Positions 50,984 to 60,419 of a DNA stretch of 64,000 bases are shown here, one piece after another (the first letter of the stretch is position 1; every line of letters begins with the position of its first letter). Location: contig NZ_QAIG01000005.1 in assembly GCF_003060885.1 (NCBI RefSeq), positions 368,054 through 432,053 on the forward strand. Reading direction: 5' to 3'. Source of the stretch: Pseudomonas sp. HMWF032. GTDB lineage: Bacteria > Pseudomonadota > Gammaproteobacteria > Pseudomonadales > Pseudomonadaceae. The position numbers were made by a program, and so were the translations under genes. Under the pieces are notes generated by a model. The model worked only from the letters and a program-made list of their open reading frames with translations. It had not been told where the DNA came from and ran no database searches.

Positions 50984-51054
50984 GTAGGGTGGATGAACGT
51001 CTTTTCATCCACCGTTACACCGCCGGTGGATCGATGAAGCACGATCCACCCTAC
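50984..51054. repeat. GTAGGGTGGAT-type palindromic repeat, copy C
   Basis: A 71-bp unit bounded by GTAGGGTGGAT (50984-50994) and the exact inverse ATCCACCCTAC (51044-51054), with an inner GGATGA/TCATCC pair. It fills nearly all of the tktA-epd gap and ends 18 bases before the epd ATG, so it lies in the leader of epd. Confidence 0.8.
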
Positions 51055-51072
51055 GTTCAGCCGAGAGACCCG

Positions 51073-52128
51073 ATGTCCAAGCGTCCCTATCGAATCGCCC
51101 TCAACGGTTACGGCCGCATCGGCCGCTGCGTGCTGCGTGCGTTGCATGAGCGTGGCGACGGGGCGCAACTGGAAATCGTGGCGCTGAATGACCTGGCCGA
51201 TCAGGCCAGCATCGAATACCTGACGCGTTTCGACTCCACCCATGGCCGCTTCCCCGGCGAGGTGCAGGTCGACGGTGATTGCCTGCACATCAATGGCGAT
51301 TGCGTCAAAGTGCTGCGTCAGGCCACGCCGGAAGGTGTTGACTGGGCGGCGCTGGGTATCGACCTGTTGCTCGAGTGTTCCGGTCAATACACCAGCCGTG
51401 GCGAGGCGCAGCGTTTTATCGAGGCGGGTGCGCCGCGCGTGCTGTTGTCGCAGCCGATGGCCAGCGAGGCGGATATCGACGCTACGGTGGTGTTCGGGGT
51501 CAATCAGGGCGACCTGAACGGCCACGAGCGGTTGGTGTCGAACGCCTCCTGCACCACCAATTGCGGCGTACCGCTGCTCAAATTGCTCAACGAGACGGTG
51601 GGTATCGAGTATGTATCGATCACCACCATCCACTCGGCGATGAACGATCAACCGGTGATCGACGCCTACCACCACGAAGACCTGCGCCGCACGCGCTCGG
51701 CCTTTCAGTCGGTGATTCCGGTGTCCACCGGGTTGGCGCGCGGGATCGAACGTCTGCTGCCGGAGTTGGCCGGGCGCATTCAGGCCAAGGCCATGCGCGT
51801 GCCGACGGTGAACGTCTCCTGCCTGGACATCACCCTGCAGACTGCCCGCGACACCTCGGCCGCCGAGATCAATGCCGTGCTGCGTGAAGCCTCGTTAAAC
51901 GGCCCGCTCAAGGGCTTGCTGGCCTACACCGAACTGCCGCACGCCAGTTGCGACTTTAACCACGACCCGCACTCGGCGATTGTCGATGGCAGCCAGACCC
52001 GCGTCTCCGGGCCGCGTCTGGTTAACCTGCTGGCCTGGTTCGACAACGAGTGGGGGTTTGCCAACCGCATGCTCGATGTCGCCGAACATTTTCTTTCCCT
52101 GACTACTCCAGCCCCCGTGAAGGACTGA
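51073..52128 (+). CDS. epd: Erythrose-4-phosphate dehydrogenase (GapA-like)
   Basis: A 351-residue member of the glyceraldehyde-3-phosphate dehydrogenase superfamily with the NAD site N-G-Y-G-R-I-G-R and catalytic Cys160 in S-N-A-S-C-T-T-N-C. Epd oxidises erythrose 4-phosphate to 4-phosphoerythronate for pyridoxal phosphate synthesis. The position between tktA and pgk is the usual one. The frame opens at 50989 within a palindromic repeat, so the ATG at 51073 is used. Confidence 0.92.
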   Translation: MSKRPYRIALNGYGRIGRCVLRALHERGDGAQLEIVALNDLADQASIEYLTRFDSTHGRFPGEVQVDGDCLHINGDCVKVLRQATPEGVDWAALGIDLLLECSGQYTSRGEAQRFIEAGAPRVLLSQPMASEADIDATVVFGVNQGDLNGHERLVSNASCTTNCGVPLLKLLNETVGIEYVSITTIHSAMNDQPVIDAYHHEDLRRTRSAFQSVIPVSTGLARGIERLLPELAGRIQAKAMRVPTVNVSCLDITLQTARDTSAAEINAVLREASLNGPLKGLLAYTELPHASCDFNHDPHSAIVDGSQTRVSGPRLVNLLAWFDNEWGFANRMLDVAEHFLSLTTPAPVKD

Positions 52129-52131
52129 TAT

Positions 52132-53289
52132 ATGACCGTTCTGAAGATGACCGACCTCGACCTCGCCGGTAAGCGCGTGCTGATCCGCGAAGACCTCAAC
52201 GTGCCGGTAAAAGACGGCGTGGTGAAGAGCGACGCGCGCATCCTCGCCTCCCTGCCGACCATCAAACTGGCGCTGGAGAAGGGCGCTGCGGTCATGGTCT
52301 GCTCACACCTGGGTCGTCCGACCGAAGGTGAATTCAGCGAAGAAAACAGCCTGGCGCCGGTTGCGGCCTACCTGAGCAAGGCCCTGGGCCGCGACGTACC
52401 GCTGGTCAAGGACTACCTCGGCGGCGTTGAGCTCAAGGCTGGCGAGATCGTGCTGTTCGAGAACGTGCGCTTCAACAAAGGCGAGAAGAAAAACGCCGAT
52501 GAGCTGGCCCAGCAATATGCGGCGCTGTGCGATGTGTTCGTCATGGACGCTTTCGGCACCGCCCACCGCGCCGAAGGCTCGACCCATGGCGTGGCCAAGT
52601 TTGCCAAGGTGGCCTGCGCCGGCCCGTTGCTGGCGGCTGAACTGGATGCGCTGGGCAAGGCTCTGGGTGCGCCGGCCCGCCCGATGCTGGCCATTGTGGC
52701 CGGCTCCAAGGTCTCGACCAAGCTGGACGTGCTCAACTCCCTGGCCGATATCTGCGACTCGCTGATCGTCGGCGGCGGTATCGCCAACACCTTCCTCGCC
52801 GCTGCCGGTCTGCCGGTGGGCAAATCCCTGTATGAAGCCGACTTGGTCGACACGGCCAAAGCCATTGCCGCCAAAGTCAGCGTGCCGCTGCCGGTTGATG
52901 TGGTGGTGGCCAAGGCCTTTGCTGAAGATGCCGAAGCGACCGTTAAAGCGGTGGCTGATGTGGCCGAAGACGACATGATCCTCGACATCGGCCCGCAGAC
53001 GGCGGCCATGTTTGCCGAGATGCTTAAAGCCTCCAGCACCATTCTCTGGAACGGCCCGGTCGGCGTGTTCGAATTTGACCAGTTCGGCAATGGCACCAAG
53101 GCCCTGGCCCTGGCCATCGCGGAAAGCTCGGCGTTCTCCATTGCTGGCGGTGGCGATACCCTGGCGGCCATCGACAAGTACGGCGTGGCGGCGAATATCT
53201 CCTACATTTCCACCGGCGGCGGCGCGTTCCTCGAATTTGTTGAGGGCAAGGTGCTGCCGGCCGTGGCCGTACTTGAAGCGCGCGCGTAA
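52132..53289 (+). CDS. pgk: Phosphoglycerate kinase
   Basis: A 385-residue glycolytic and gluconeogenic kinase. It shows R-E-D-L-N-V-P near the start, [24 protein letters not shown] and the nucleotide-site G-G-G-D-T-L-A-A-I. It starts 3 bases after the epd stop and is clearly in the same transcript. Confidence 0.97.
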   Translation: MTVLKMTDLDLAGKRVLIREDLNVPVKDGVVKSDARILASLPTIKLALEKGAAVMVCSHLGRPTEGEFSEENSLAPVAAYLSKALGRDVPLVKDYLGGVELKAGEIVLFENVRFNKGEKKNADELAQQYAALCDVFVMDAFGTAHRAEGSTHGVAKFAKVACAGPLLAAELDALGKALGAPARPMLAIVAGSKVSTKLDVLNSLADICDSLIVGGGIANTFLAAAGLPVGKSLYEADLVDTAKAIAAKVSVPLPVDVVVAKAFAEDAEATVKAVADVAEDDMILDIGPQTAAMFAEMLKASSTILWNGPVGVFEFDQFGNGTKALALAIAESSAFSIAGGGDTLAAIDKYGVAANISYISTGGGAFLEFVEGKVLPAVAVLEARA

Positions 53290-53332
53290 GCGGCTCAGGG
53301 TGCCGCGCGTATCCACCTTCAGGAGAATCGCC

Positions 53333-53656
53333 ATGCGTAAAAACGGATGCATCGCTCTGGCCTTGGCCAGTCTGCTCGCCGGTTGTGCCGGCACGCAGGC
53401 GCCGGTGGATCACTGGACGCGCTGGGTATGCGACAGCCAAACCGAAGTGCTGTGGCGTTTTGCCGATAGCAGCCAGGCATCGGTTGACGTGCGCCTCGGC
53501 GGTAGCGATATCGTTTACCGTCTGCTTGAGGAGCCGTCAGGCTCTGGCGTGTTGTACAGCGACGGTAAACTGTCCTTCCACACTAAAGGTGAACAAGGGC
53601 TGGTGTACTGGACGGTGCAGGACGACCTGATCGACCGTGGCTGCAAAGCGCCCTGA
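53333..53656 (+). CDS. MliC-like lipoprotein (C-type lysozyme inhibitor family)
   Basis: A 107-residue lipoprotein with a signal peptide and lipobox (L-L-A-G-C at residues 14-18), followed by a small beta-rich domain with W-V-C-D-S and a C-terminal R-G-C. This suits the MliC/PliC fold that binds host C-type lysozyme. The ATG at 53333 has AGGAGA 8 bases upstream. It is inserted between pgk and fba. Confidence 0.75.
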   Translation: MRKNGCIALALASLLAGCAGTQAPVDHWTRWVCDSQTEVLWRFADSSQASVDVRLGGSDIVYRLLEEPSGSGVLYSDGKLSFHTKGEQGLVYWTVQDDLIDRGCKAP

Positions 53657-53766
53657 CATGAATGTGTGCGCAGATCGGGTTGACCCCTGGTCTGCATGAC
53701 TTGAATAGCGCCTGCCCCTGCGGCAGGCTTGAATGATTAACGAGCACCACCGGGAGAAAGAACACC

Positions 53767-54831
53767 ATGGCACTTATCAGCATGCGCCAGATGCTCGACC
53801 ACGCCGCCGAATTCGGCTACGGCGTGCCGGCCTTCAACGTCAACAACCTCGAGCAGATGCGCGCGATCATGGAAGCGGCCGACAAGACCGATTCCCCGGT
53901 GATCGTCCAGGCGTCCGCCGGTGCGCGCAAATATGCTGGCGCGCCGTTTCTGCGCCACCTGATCTTGGCCGCGATTGAAGAATTCCCGCATATCCCGGTG
54001 TGCATGCACCAGGACCACGGCACCAGCCCGGACGTCTGCCAGCGCTCGATTCAACTGGGCTTCAGCTCGGTGATGATGGACGGCTCGCTGAAAGAAGACG
54101 GCAAGACCCCGGCTGACTACGACTACAACGTCCGTGTCACCCAGCAGACCGTTGCCTTTGCCCACGCCTGCGGCGTGTCGGTGGAAGGTGAGTTGGGTTG
54201 CCTGGGCAGCCTGGAAACCGGCATGGCCGGCGAAGAAGACGGCGTGGGCGCGGAAGGTGTGCTCGATCACAGCCAGATGCTGACCGACCCGGAAGAGGCC
54301 GCTGACTTCGTCAAGCAAACCCAGGTTGATGCCTTGGCCATCGCCATCGGCACCAGTCACGGCGCGTACAAGTTCACCAAACCGCCTACCGGTGACATCC
54401 TCGCCATCGACCGCATCAAGGCGATCCACGCGCGCATCCCCAACACCCACCTGGTGATGCACGGCTCCAGCTCGGTGCCGCAAGAGTGGCTGGCGATCAT
54501 CAACCAGTACGGCGGCGACATCAAAGAAACCTACGGCGTGCCGGTTGAGGAAATCGTCGAAGGCATCAAGTACGGCGTGCGCAAGGTCAACATCGACACT
54601 GACCTGCGTCTGGCCTCCACCGGTGCCATGCGCCGCCTGATGGCCGAGAACCCGAGCGAGTTCGACCCGCGCAAGTTCTTCGGTGCCACCGTCACCGCCA
54701 TGCGCGACATCTGCATCGCCCGTTACGAAGCCTTCGGCACCGCCGGCAATGCCTCAAAGATCAAACCGATCTCCCTCGAAGGCATGTTCCAGCGTTATGC
54801 CAAGGGTGAGCTGGCCGCCAAGGTCAACTAA
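53767..54831 (+). CDS. fba: Class II fructose-bisphosphate aldolase
   Basis: A 354-residue zinc-dependent aldolase of the Calvin-cycle subtype, cleaving or forming fructose 1,6-bisphosphate. It shows A-F-N-V-N-N-L-E-Q near the start, H-Q-D-H-G-T-S and G-T-S-H-G-A-Y-K-F zinc and substrate motifs, and N-I-D-T-D-L-R. It closes the tktA-epd-pgk-fba block and is followed by a strong terminator. Confidence 0.97.
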   Translation: MALISMRQMLDHAAEFGYGVPAFNVNNLEQMRAIMEAADKTDSPVIVQASAGARKYAGAPFLRHLILAAIEEFPHIPVCMHQDHGTSPDVCQRSIQLGFSSVMMDGSLKEDGKTPADYDYNVRVTQQTVAFAHACGVSVEGELGCLGSLETGMAGEEDGVGAEGVLDHSQMLTDPEEAADFVKQTQVDALAIAIGTSHGAYKFTKPPTGDILAIDRIKAIHARIPNTHLVMHGSSSVPQEWLAIINQYGGDIKETYGVPVEEIVEGIKYGVRKVNIDTDLRLASTGAMRRLMAENPSEFDPRKFFGATVTAMRDICIARYEAFGTAGNASKIKPISLEGMFQRYAKGELAAKVN

Positions 54832-54848
54832 GCCTGTTGCTGCACTGA

Positions 54849-54873
54849 AAGCCCCGCCGATGCGGGGCTTTTT
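54849..54873 (+). terminator. Intrinsic terminator after fba
   Basis: Stem AAGCCCCGC (54849-54857) / GCGGGGCTT (54862-54870), 4-base loop, run of five T in total. It lies 17 bases after the fba stop. Confidence 0.92.
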
Positions 54874-54909
54874 GTTGGCTATGCCCCCGTGTTGTGGTGC
54901 ATGCGCTGG

Positions 54910-54995
54910 GTAGGTTGGGTTGAGGAACAACGCGACGAAGCCCAACGAGACCGGCCGCTACTTGTTGGGCTTCGCTGCGCTCAACAGCAACCTAC
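54910..54995. repeat. GTAGGTTGGGTTGAG nested palindromic repeat
   Basis: An 86-bp unit bounded by GTAGGTTGGGTTGAG and an imperfect inverse ending AACCTAC. It contains a nested exact pair CGAAGCCCAAC (54936-54946) / GTTGGGCTTCG (54964-54974). It is non-coding, lies between the fba terminator and the next gene, and is a distinct family from the GTAGGGTGGAT repeats. Confidence 0.7.
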
Positions 54996-55050
54996 GACTT
55001 GGTGCCTCATCGCGTGCAATAGCTACAGAGTCGTTATCTGGGAGGTATCT

Positions 55051-55476
55051 ATGACGAGGTTGATCGGGCTGTTCGGTGTACTCGCTGCATTGGCCGGCTG
55101 TGCCCATCAGCCACCAGTGAGCGGGCCGCCCGTTAACGTGGTGGTGGCGAGCGATCCGCAGCAGTGCGCCACCCGCGCCGAGTGCACGACCAAGACCGCA
55201 CGCACGCTGCTGTTTGTCTACGACTACGCCGCCGCCGGCGCGCCGCTGGTGCAGCGTGAAGGGCGCCTGTTGTTTACCCCGGCCGATGCACCGGGCAGTG
55301 ATTGGCCGGCGCTCTATCTTCGTCTGGCCGAGGCCGAGCACAGTGCGTTTGCGTTTAACGGGCAATGCCGAGCGCAGGCGTGTCGGCTGACGGTGGAGCA
55401 GCTGTTGCAGATTTACCGCAGCTACCTGGCGGATCAGCCTTGCGCCTTTACTGCGGCGTTGTGTCGTTTTGAGTAG
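55051..55476 (+). CDS. Hypothetical lipoprotein
   Basis: A 141-residue protein not recognised beyond a lipoprotein signal (lipobox L-A-G-C at about residue 17). The mature part has six cysteines, including paired C-A-T-R-A-E-C and C-R-A-Q-A-C, suggesting disulfides in the periplasm. GGAGG lies 6 bases before the ATG. The 3' end overlaps the convergent hydrolase gene by 29 bases. Confidence 0.75.
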   Translation: MTRLIGLFGVLAALAGCAHQPPVSGPPVNVVVASDPQQCATRAECTTKTARTLLFVYDYAAAGAPLVQREGRLLFTPADAPGSDWPALYLRLAEAEHSAFAFNGQCRAQACRLTVEQLLQIYRSYLADQPCAFTAALCRFE

Positions 55477-56431
55477 GCAGCGCGGCGAGAAACGCCAGAA
55501 TCGCCGCCTGCACCCGTGGTGTGTCCTGCGGCGAGAGGATGTCGCCGGCCAGCACATGGTGTGACGGGTCCTGGGTGTCCGTGAGGGCGACCAGTTGCTT
55601 GTGCGCTGAGCCAAAGCGGGCAAAGGCCGCTTCGATGGCGGTGGCGCTGACCACCTGATCATCCTGCGAATAGAGCGTGAGAATCGGCGCGCGGATCTGC
55701 TCCAGTGGCTGTTCACGCACGTATTTCACCAGCGCCATCATCGGCAGCAGCGCCTGTACCGGATAGCGATGGCTCCAGTAGCGCGCCTGTTCGGCGTTGC
55801 GCGGTTGCCAGTGGTGTTCCGGGCCCAGCAGCAAGGGCACGAAATGACTGGCCCAAGGCCAGGTCAGCACGGTGGCGGCCGGGTCTTTGGGGGCAAAGTT
55901 GGGCGACACCATGACGTAAGCCAGCACCTGCGGGTTATCGCCCTGCAAGGCCAGCCAGGTGGCCAGGGTGGCGCCGGTCGAGGTGCCGATCACCAGCACC
56001 TGTTTACCCAAGCGCTGACCGATCTGCAGGGCTTCCTGGCTGTCCTGCAGCCAGTCGTGCACACTGGCCTCGGCCATCGCTGCGCCTGAGCGGCCATGGC
56101 CGCTCAGGCGGGTGTAGAACAGGTTGGCGCCCAGTTGCCGGGCCAGTTGATCGCTGAGCGGCGCGGTTTCCTGGCGAGTGGCTGAGTAACCATGCAGGTA
56201 GATGATCGCCAGGTCGGTCTGGCGCTTGTCCGGATGAGCCCAGACGATGGTCTTTTCCGCACCGGGCGTGATGCCAGGGTGGCGCGCTTCACTTTCGCTC
56301 AGGTAGCGCTCAAGGTCTGCGGGCAGCTGGGCAGGCGTCAGTGGGGTATCGACTGGCGGTACGGGACCGAGGCTGAATACTACGGCAAGGAGCGCGAGGG
56401 GCAGCGCACCAAAGAACATGGCTTTTTTCAT
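55448..56431 (-). CDS. Alpha/beta hydrolase, probably exported
   Basis: A 327-residue hydrolase with an N-terminal hydrophobic segment (signal peptide or anchor, about 3-22). It has I-Y-L-H-G-Y for the oxyanion region, the nucleophile elbow G-T-S-T-G and a C-terminal D-P-S-H-H-V for the catalytic His. This resembles lysophospholipase/monoglyceride lipase-type serine hydrolases. Substrate unknown. Convergent with, and overlapping, the lipoprotein gene. Confidence 0.85.
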   Translation of the reverse strand: MKKAMFFGALPLALLAVVFSLGPVPPVDTPLTPAQLPADLERYLSESEARHPGITPGAEKTIVWAHPDKRQTDLAIIYLHGYSATRQETAPLSDQLARQLGANLFYTRLSGHGRSGAAMAEASVHDWLQDSQEALQIGQRLGKQVLVIGTSTGATLATWLALQGDNPQVLAYVMVSPNFAPKDPAATVLTWPWASHFVPLLLGPEHHWQPRNAEQARYWSHRYPVQALLPMMALVKYVREQPLEQIRAPILTLYSQDDQVVSATAIEAAFARFGSAHKQLVALTDTQDPSHHVLAGDILSPQDTPRVQAAILAFLAALPTQNDTTPQ

Positions 56432-56609
56432 CGTGCGGTTCTTGTGTGAGTTGTTGTTGGCAGGATGGTTGCCGCCATTCTGCTACAGCGCGGTGCCTGC
56501 GCCTATCGCCCATCCGTGTGCGTGGAAAAACCATGTAAAACACCCACTGTATGCCGATGTACCGGCTGGTCCATACTCGGCGCACCCTCGCTTCTGGATA
56601 CTCGCCCAC

Positions 56610-57065
56610 ATGCCAAGCAAACTCCGCACCCTGCTGTACTTCCTGTTTGCCGTGCTGCTGGCGAGCGCGCTGGGCAGTGTGTTGCAGACCCAGTTCAACC
56701 TGGCCAACCTGCAGGCCCTCGGCGCGCCGATGTCGCTGAGCATAAGGCTGCAGACCACCGGCCTGGATCTGCTCGGTTTCAGCCCGACCTTCGCGGTGCT
56801 GGTGCTGCTCGGCTTCGTCTTTGCCCTGCCCGCCGCCAGCCTGCTGACGCGCAGTTGGCCACGTGGGCGTTGGCTGTTGTTTGCCCTGGCTGGGGCGTTG
56901 GCGGTGCTGGCGGCGATGACGCTGGCCAATGCACTGCTACCGATGCCAACGCTGATTGGCGCCAACCGTAGCCTGGCTGGAACCCTCGGGCTGATGGCCT
57001 GCGGCAGCCTGGGCACGCTGTTATATGCTGGGCTGGTGCAGCGCTCATCGCCGACGCAATCCTGA
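56610..57065 (+). CDS. Hypothetical inner-membrane protein
   Basis: A 151-residue protein with about four hydrophobic segments (near 8-25, 52-74, 82-103 and 120-145). No family was recognised. The ATG at 56610 is chosen because the residues before it, back to 56418, look like translated intergenic DNA. It is probably co-transcribed with the downstream sugar dehydrogenase gene (31 bases apart). Confidence 0.7.
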   Translation: MPSKLRTLLYFLFAVLLASALGSVLQTQFNLANLQALGAPMSLSIRLQTTGLDLLGFSPTFAVLVLLGFVFALPAASLLTRSWPRGRWLLFALAGALAVLAAMTLANALLPMPTLIGANRSLAGTLGLMACGSLGTLLYAGLVQRSSPTQS

Positions 57066-57096
57066 TAGATCCCTCTGCGAACAAAAGGCCCGAATC

Positions 57097-58197
57097 ATGC
57101 TGAATACGTCCCGCGCCCTGTTGTTGCTTGGCCTGCTTGGCAGCAGCCTGGTGCACGCCATGGATTACCGCATCGAAACCGTGACCGAAGGCCTGGAGCA
57201 TCCCTGGTCCCTGGCCTTTCTGCCGGATGGCCGCATGCTGGTGACCGAACGAGTCGGTCGCCTGCGCATCATCGAGCAGGACGGCAGCCTTAATCCGCAA
57301 CCTGTCAGCGGAGTGCCCGAGGGGTTTGTCGCCGCCCAAGCCGGGCTGATGGAAGTGCTGCTTGACCCTGAATTTTCCAGTAATCAGCAGCTTTACCTGA
57401 GCTATGCCTACGGTACCTCCCAGGCCAACAACACCCGCCTGAGCAAGGCGCGGCTGGTCGATGGTCAGCTGCAGGATGTGCAGGTGCTGTTTACCGCGCA
57501 GCCGGCCAAGTCCGGTGCTGCGCATTACGGCGGGCGCATGGCCTGGCTGCCAGACAACAGCCTGGTGCTGACCCTGGGGGATGGCTTCGACTGGCGCGAG
57601 CAGGCCCAGGACCCGAGCAACCACCTCGGCAAGATCGTGCGCCTCAATCGCGATGGCAGCATTCCCAAGGACAACCCGCTGGTGGGCCAGGCCGGTGCGG
57701 CGGCGGAGATCTACAGCCTGGGTCACCGCAACGTGCAGGGCATCGTCTATGACGACCAGTTGCAGCGCCTGTACAGCCACGAACATGGCCCACGTGGTGG
57801 CGACGAGCTGAACCTGATCAAACCCGGCAACAACTACGGTTGGCCGTTGATCACCTATGGCATTGACTACACCGGTGCGCAGATTTCGCCGTACACCGAG
57901 CTGCCGGGCCTGCAGCAGCCCTTGCTGCACTGGACGCCATCGGTCGCACCGTCGAGCCTGACCCAGTACCGCGGTGCACTGTTCCCCGAGTGGCAGGGCG
58001 ATCTGTTTGCCTCGACCCTGGCTGAGCGCAGCGTGCGTCGTATTCGTGTGCAGGACGGTAAGCTGGCCGGGCAGGACGTGCTGTTCGAAGAACTGGGCGA
58101 GCGTATCCGTGATGTGCGCAGCGGCCCGGACGGTGCCCTGTACCTGCTGACCGACAGCGCCGAAGGGCGTTTGCTGCGCGTGGTGCCTGCTCGCTGA
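57097..58197 (+). CDS. PQQ-dependent sugar dehydrogenase (soluble aldose dehydrogenase type)
   Basis: A 366-residue periplasmic beta-propeller of the glucose/sorbosone dehydrogenase family, similar to E. coli YliI. It has a signal peptide (about 1-21, ending V-H-A), then L-E-H-P-W-S-L-A-F-L-P-D-G-R, H-Y-G-G-R-M and Y-S-H-E-H-G-P-R-G-G-D-E, which holds PQQ- and calcium-binding residues. It oxidises aldoses outside the cytoplasm. The AUG at 57097 gives the signal peptide. Confidence 0.9.
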   Translation: MLNTSRALLLLGLLGSSLVHAMDYRIETVTEGLEHPWSLAFLPDGRMLVTERVGRLRIIEQDGSLNPQPVSGVPEGFVAAQAGLMEVLLDPEFSSNQQLYLSYAYGTSQANNTRLSKARLVDGQLQDVQVLFTAQPAKSGAAHYGGRMAWLPDNSLVLTLGDGFDWREQAQDPSNHLGKIVRLNRDGSIPKDNPLVGQAGAAAEIYSLGHRNVQGIVYDDQLQRLYSHEHGPRGGDELNLIKPGNNYGWPLITYGIDYTGAQISPYTELPGLQQPLLHWTPSVAPSSLTQYRGALFPEWQGDLFASTLAERSVRRIRVQDGKLAGQDVLFEELGERIRDVRSGPDGALYLLTDSAEGRLLRVVPAR

Positions 58198-58260
58198 CGC
58201 TTGTTTGCGGCCGCTGTGCGTTGGTCGGACAATCGGCCGCTATTTTAAAGGCCATGCCTC

Positions 58261-58707
58261 ATGGATGAGTTCAATCCCTATGCGCCACCCGCGGCCCATC
58301 CGGCGGCTGAGTTGCCCAGCCGTCCGTCGGGCTATCGGCTGTACCTGGCCTGCAACCTGTTGTATGCCGCCCTGACATTCGTGGCGCTGTTGATGCTGCT
58401 GTCGGGCGGGCGTATTCGTCTGGCGGTAACGGACTTGCTGGTGGTCGGTATCTTTATCGCGCCGGTGATCAGTTGTTGGCTGGTGGCAGCGAGTTACTCC
58501 AAGGCGTTTCGTTACTGGCGCTTTGTTCAGGCTCTGATAACCGCCGTGTTGTTGGTGTTCTGCCTGGATGACCTGGGGCGCGGCACACTTGCCGGTATTG
58601 GACTGTTCATGACCCTGATCAATGCCCTTTCGCTGCTCGCCGCAAGCCATTTCTACCTGCGCCAGCAGGCTGTTGCCCGCCCTGCCAGTGTGGTGCAGAA
58701 CGGTTAG
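58261..58707 (+). CDS. Hypothetical membrane protein with N-P-Y-A-P-P N-terminus
   Basis: A 148-residue protein with four predicted membrane helices (about 24-46, 58-80, 88-104 and 108-128). The N-terminus D-E-F-N-P-Y-A-P-P-A carries an N-P-Y-A-P motif shared by several uncharacterised small bacterial membrane proteins. Function unknown. Confidence 0.75.
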   Translation: MDEFNPYAPPAAHPAAELPSRPSGYRLYLACNLLYAALTFVALLMLLSGGRIRLAVTDLLVVGIFIAPVISCWLVAASYSKAFRYWRFVQALITAVLLVFCLDDLGRGTLAGIGLFMTLINALSLLAASHFYLRQQAVARPASVVQNG

Positions 58708-58768
58708 GCCTGCGTGTAGCCCTCAGCTGGCGTTACACTGCCGGTCTTTCTGCTGTTCTGTTGCTGAG

Positions 58769-59296
58769 ATGATGACCCCGCTCAAATACCTGCAAGGCTA
58801 CCCAGCCCAGTTGCAAGACAAGATTCGCCAGCTGATTGCCGAGCAACGTCTGGGGGATTACCTGGCCCGTTCCTACAGCGGCAAGCACGCGATTCAAAGC
58901 GACAAGGCGTTATACGCCTATATTCAGGGGCTTAAGCAGGAGCACCTGCGCAATGCCCCGGCCATCGACAAAGTGCTCTACGACAATCGCCTCGACCTGA
59001 CCCATCGGGCCCTCGGCCTGCACACAGCGATTTCGCGGGTGCAGGGTGGCAAGCTCAAGGCGAAGAAGGAAATCCGCGTGGCCTCGCTGTTCAAGGACGC
59101 CGCACCGGAGTTTTTGCAGATGATCGTGGTGCACGAGCTGGCGCACCTGAAAGAGGCTGAGCACAACAAAGCCTTCTACAAGCTGTGTGAGTACATGCTG
59201 CCCGGCTATCACCAGCTGGAGTTCGACCTGCGGGTGTACCTGACCTGGCGCGAGCTGCCTGGTGCGCCCGATGAGCTGTCAGCCCCGCAGCAGTAG
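58769..59296 (+). CDS. YgjP-like zinc metallopeptidase family protein
   Basis: A 175-residue protein with H-E-L-A-H-L-K-E-A-E-H-N-K-A-F-Y near residue 125. This is the H-E-x-x-H plus third-His site of the WLM/YgjP (DUF45) minimal metallopeptidases. Activity and substrate are unproven. The ATG at 58769 is the first of two adjacent ones. Its 3' end overlaps the convergent DUF2789 gene by 18 bases. Confidence 0.85.
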   Translation: MMTPLKYLQGYPAQLQDKIRQLIAEQRLGDYLARSYSGKHAIQSDKALYAYIQGLKQEHLRNAPAIDKVLYDNRLDLTHRALGLHTAISRVQGGKLKAKKEIRVASLFKDAAPEFLQMIVVHELAHLKEAEHNKAFYKLCEYMLPGYHQLEFDLRVYLTWRELPGAPDELSAPQQ

Positions 59297-59512
59297 GTTG
59301 AGCTGATCAACCACGTCGGCCCATTCAGCGTCGGCTAAAAACTGTTGACGAAGAAAATCAGCCTGGGCTGTGTCCCAGAACGGCGCATCGGCCAGTCGGC
59401 AGTCTTCCGGCAAGGGTGAGTGGCGCTTGATAAAGAGGTCGATGCTGATCTGGTCATGCTCGAGCCCCAGTTGTTGAAACAGTGTTTCGAGCTCTTGAAC
59501 ATTGGCTTGCAT
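59279..59512 (-). CDS. DUF2789 family protein
   Basis: A 77-residue acidic protein, mostly helical, with L-F-x-Q-L-G-L-x-x-D and the central S-P-L-P-x-x-x-x-L-A-D-A-P-F-W-D that I recognise as DUF2789. No function is known. It is convergent with the YgjP-like gene (18-base overlap). Confidence 0.8.
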   Translation of the reverse strand: MQANVQELETLFQQLGLEHDQISIDLFIKRHSPLPEDCRLADAPFWDTAQADFLRQQFLADAEWADVVDQLNLLLRG

Positions 59513-59663
59513 GACGCTCTCCCCTCAGGGCTATCGGCTGATAGCTCTTTAGTCGACCGACAGATGCGCAAACAGTTGCATGACGGTGCGTACTCGGCTT
59601 GCGTGGCGGACTGACCTGCTAGGCTGGCAGATACCGCCATCCCATGGCAGAGGCCGCTCCCTC

Positions 59664-60419
59664 ATGTGTTCGAACTTTCTGCGCAGGCTGTCGATGGCAT
59701 GTTGCTGCGTGCTGCTGATCGCGCCACTGGCGGCACGCGAGTTGTTAGCCGTCGGCAGCAATTTTCCCGGTGTGTTCGAGCAGCATGGCAGCGGCTATAG
59801 CGGTCTCGCCACCAGTGTCTTGCGCCAGGCGCTGGAGCCGTTGGGCTATCAGGTCCGTTTCGAGCTGTATCCCTGGGCTCGTGCGCAGCACATGGTGGCG
59901 CGCGGTGAGGGCGATATCCTTATCGGACCCTACAAGAACGCCGCGCGTGAGCAACTCTTCGCCTTCTCCGCTCGGCCTTTTTACCGCGACCACATCGTCT
60001 TCTACCGCCAACGCGGCAGCGTATTGCGCTGGCACGGCGACTATCAGCAGTTGCTCGGTCGGCGCATCGGGGTGGTACGTGCTTGGGTCTATGGGGAGCG
60101 TTTCGACAGCCGGCGCGAGCAGCTCGAGTTGGTCACCGTGGAAAGGGTCGAGAATGGCCTGAAGATGCTTGGTGCCGGCCGTCTGGATCTGCTGGCCAGC
60201 AATCAGCGCAATACCCAGCCGGTGCTTTTGGCGTTGGGGCTGGCTGACAAACTCGAACAACTTGAACCGCCGATCGACCTGCAGGACGGCTACTTCGCCT
60301 TTCCCCGTGATGAGCGTTACCGGCCTTTGCGTGAGGCGTTCGACCGGGCTCTGCAGCAGATGATCGAGCAGGGCCGGCTGGCGCAGTTGGCTGCCGACTG
60401 GCAGGTGGATATTCCTTAA
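59664..60419 (+). CDS. Solitary periplasmic solute-binding protein (SBP_bac_3 type)
   Basis: A 251-residue protein with a Cys-rich signal peptide (about 1-24) and a type 2 binding-protein fold: F-E-L-Y-P-W-A-R-A, G-D-I-L-I-G-P, D-L-L-A-S-N. The P-W-A-R segment is shared with the partial gene at the window end. No transporter genes are adjacent. The ATG at 59664 is chosen for the signal peptide. It overlaps the convergent elongation-factor gene by four bases. Confidence 0.82.
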   Translation: MCSNFLRRLSMACCCVLLIAPLAARELLAVGSNFPGVFEQHGSGYSGLATSVLRQALEPLGYQVRFELYPWARAQHMVARGEGDILIGPYKNAAREQLFAFSARPFYRDHIVFYRQRGSVLRWHGDYQQLLGRRIGVVRAWVYGERFDSRREQLELVTVERVENGLKMLGAGRLDLLASNQRNTQPVLLALGLADKLEQLEPPIDLQDGYFAFPRDERYRPLREAFDRALQQMIEQGRLAQLAADWQVDIP

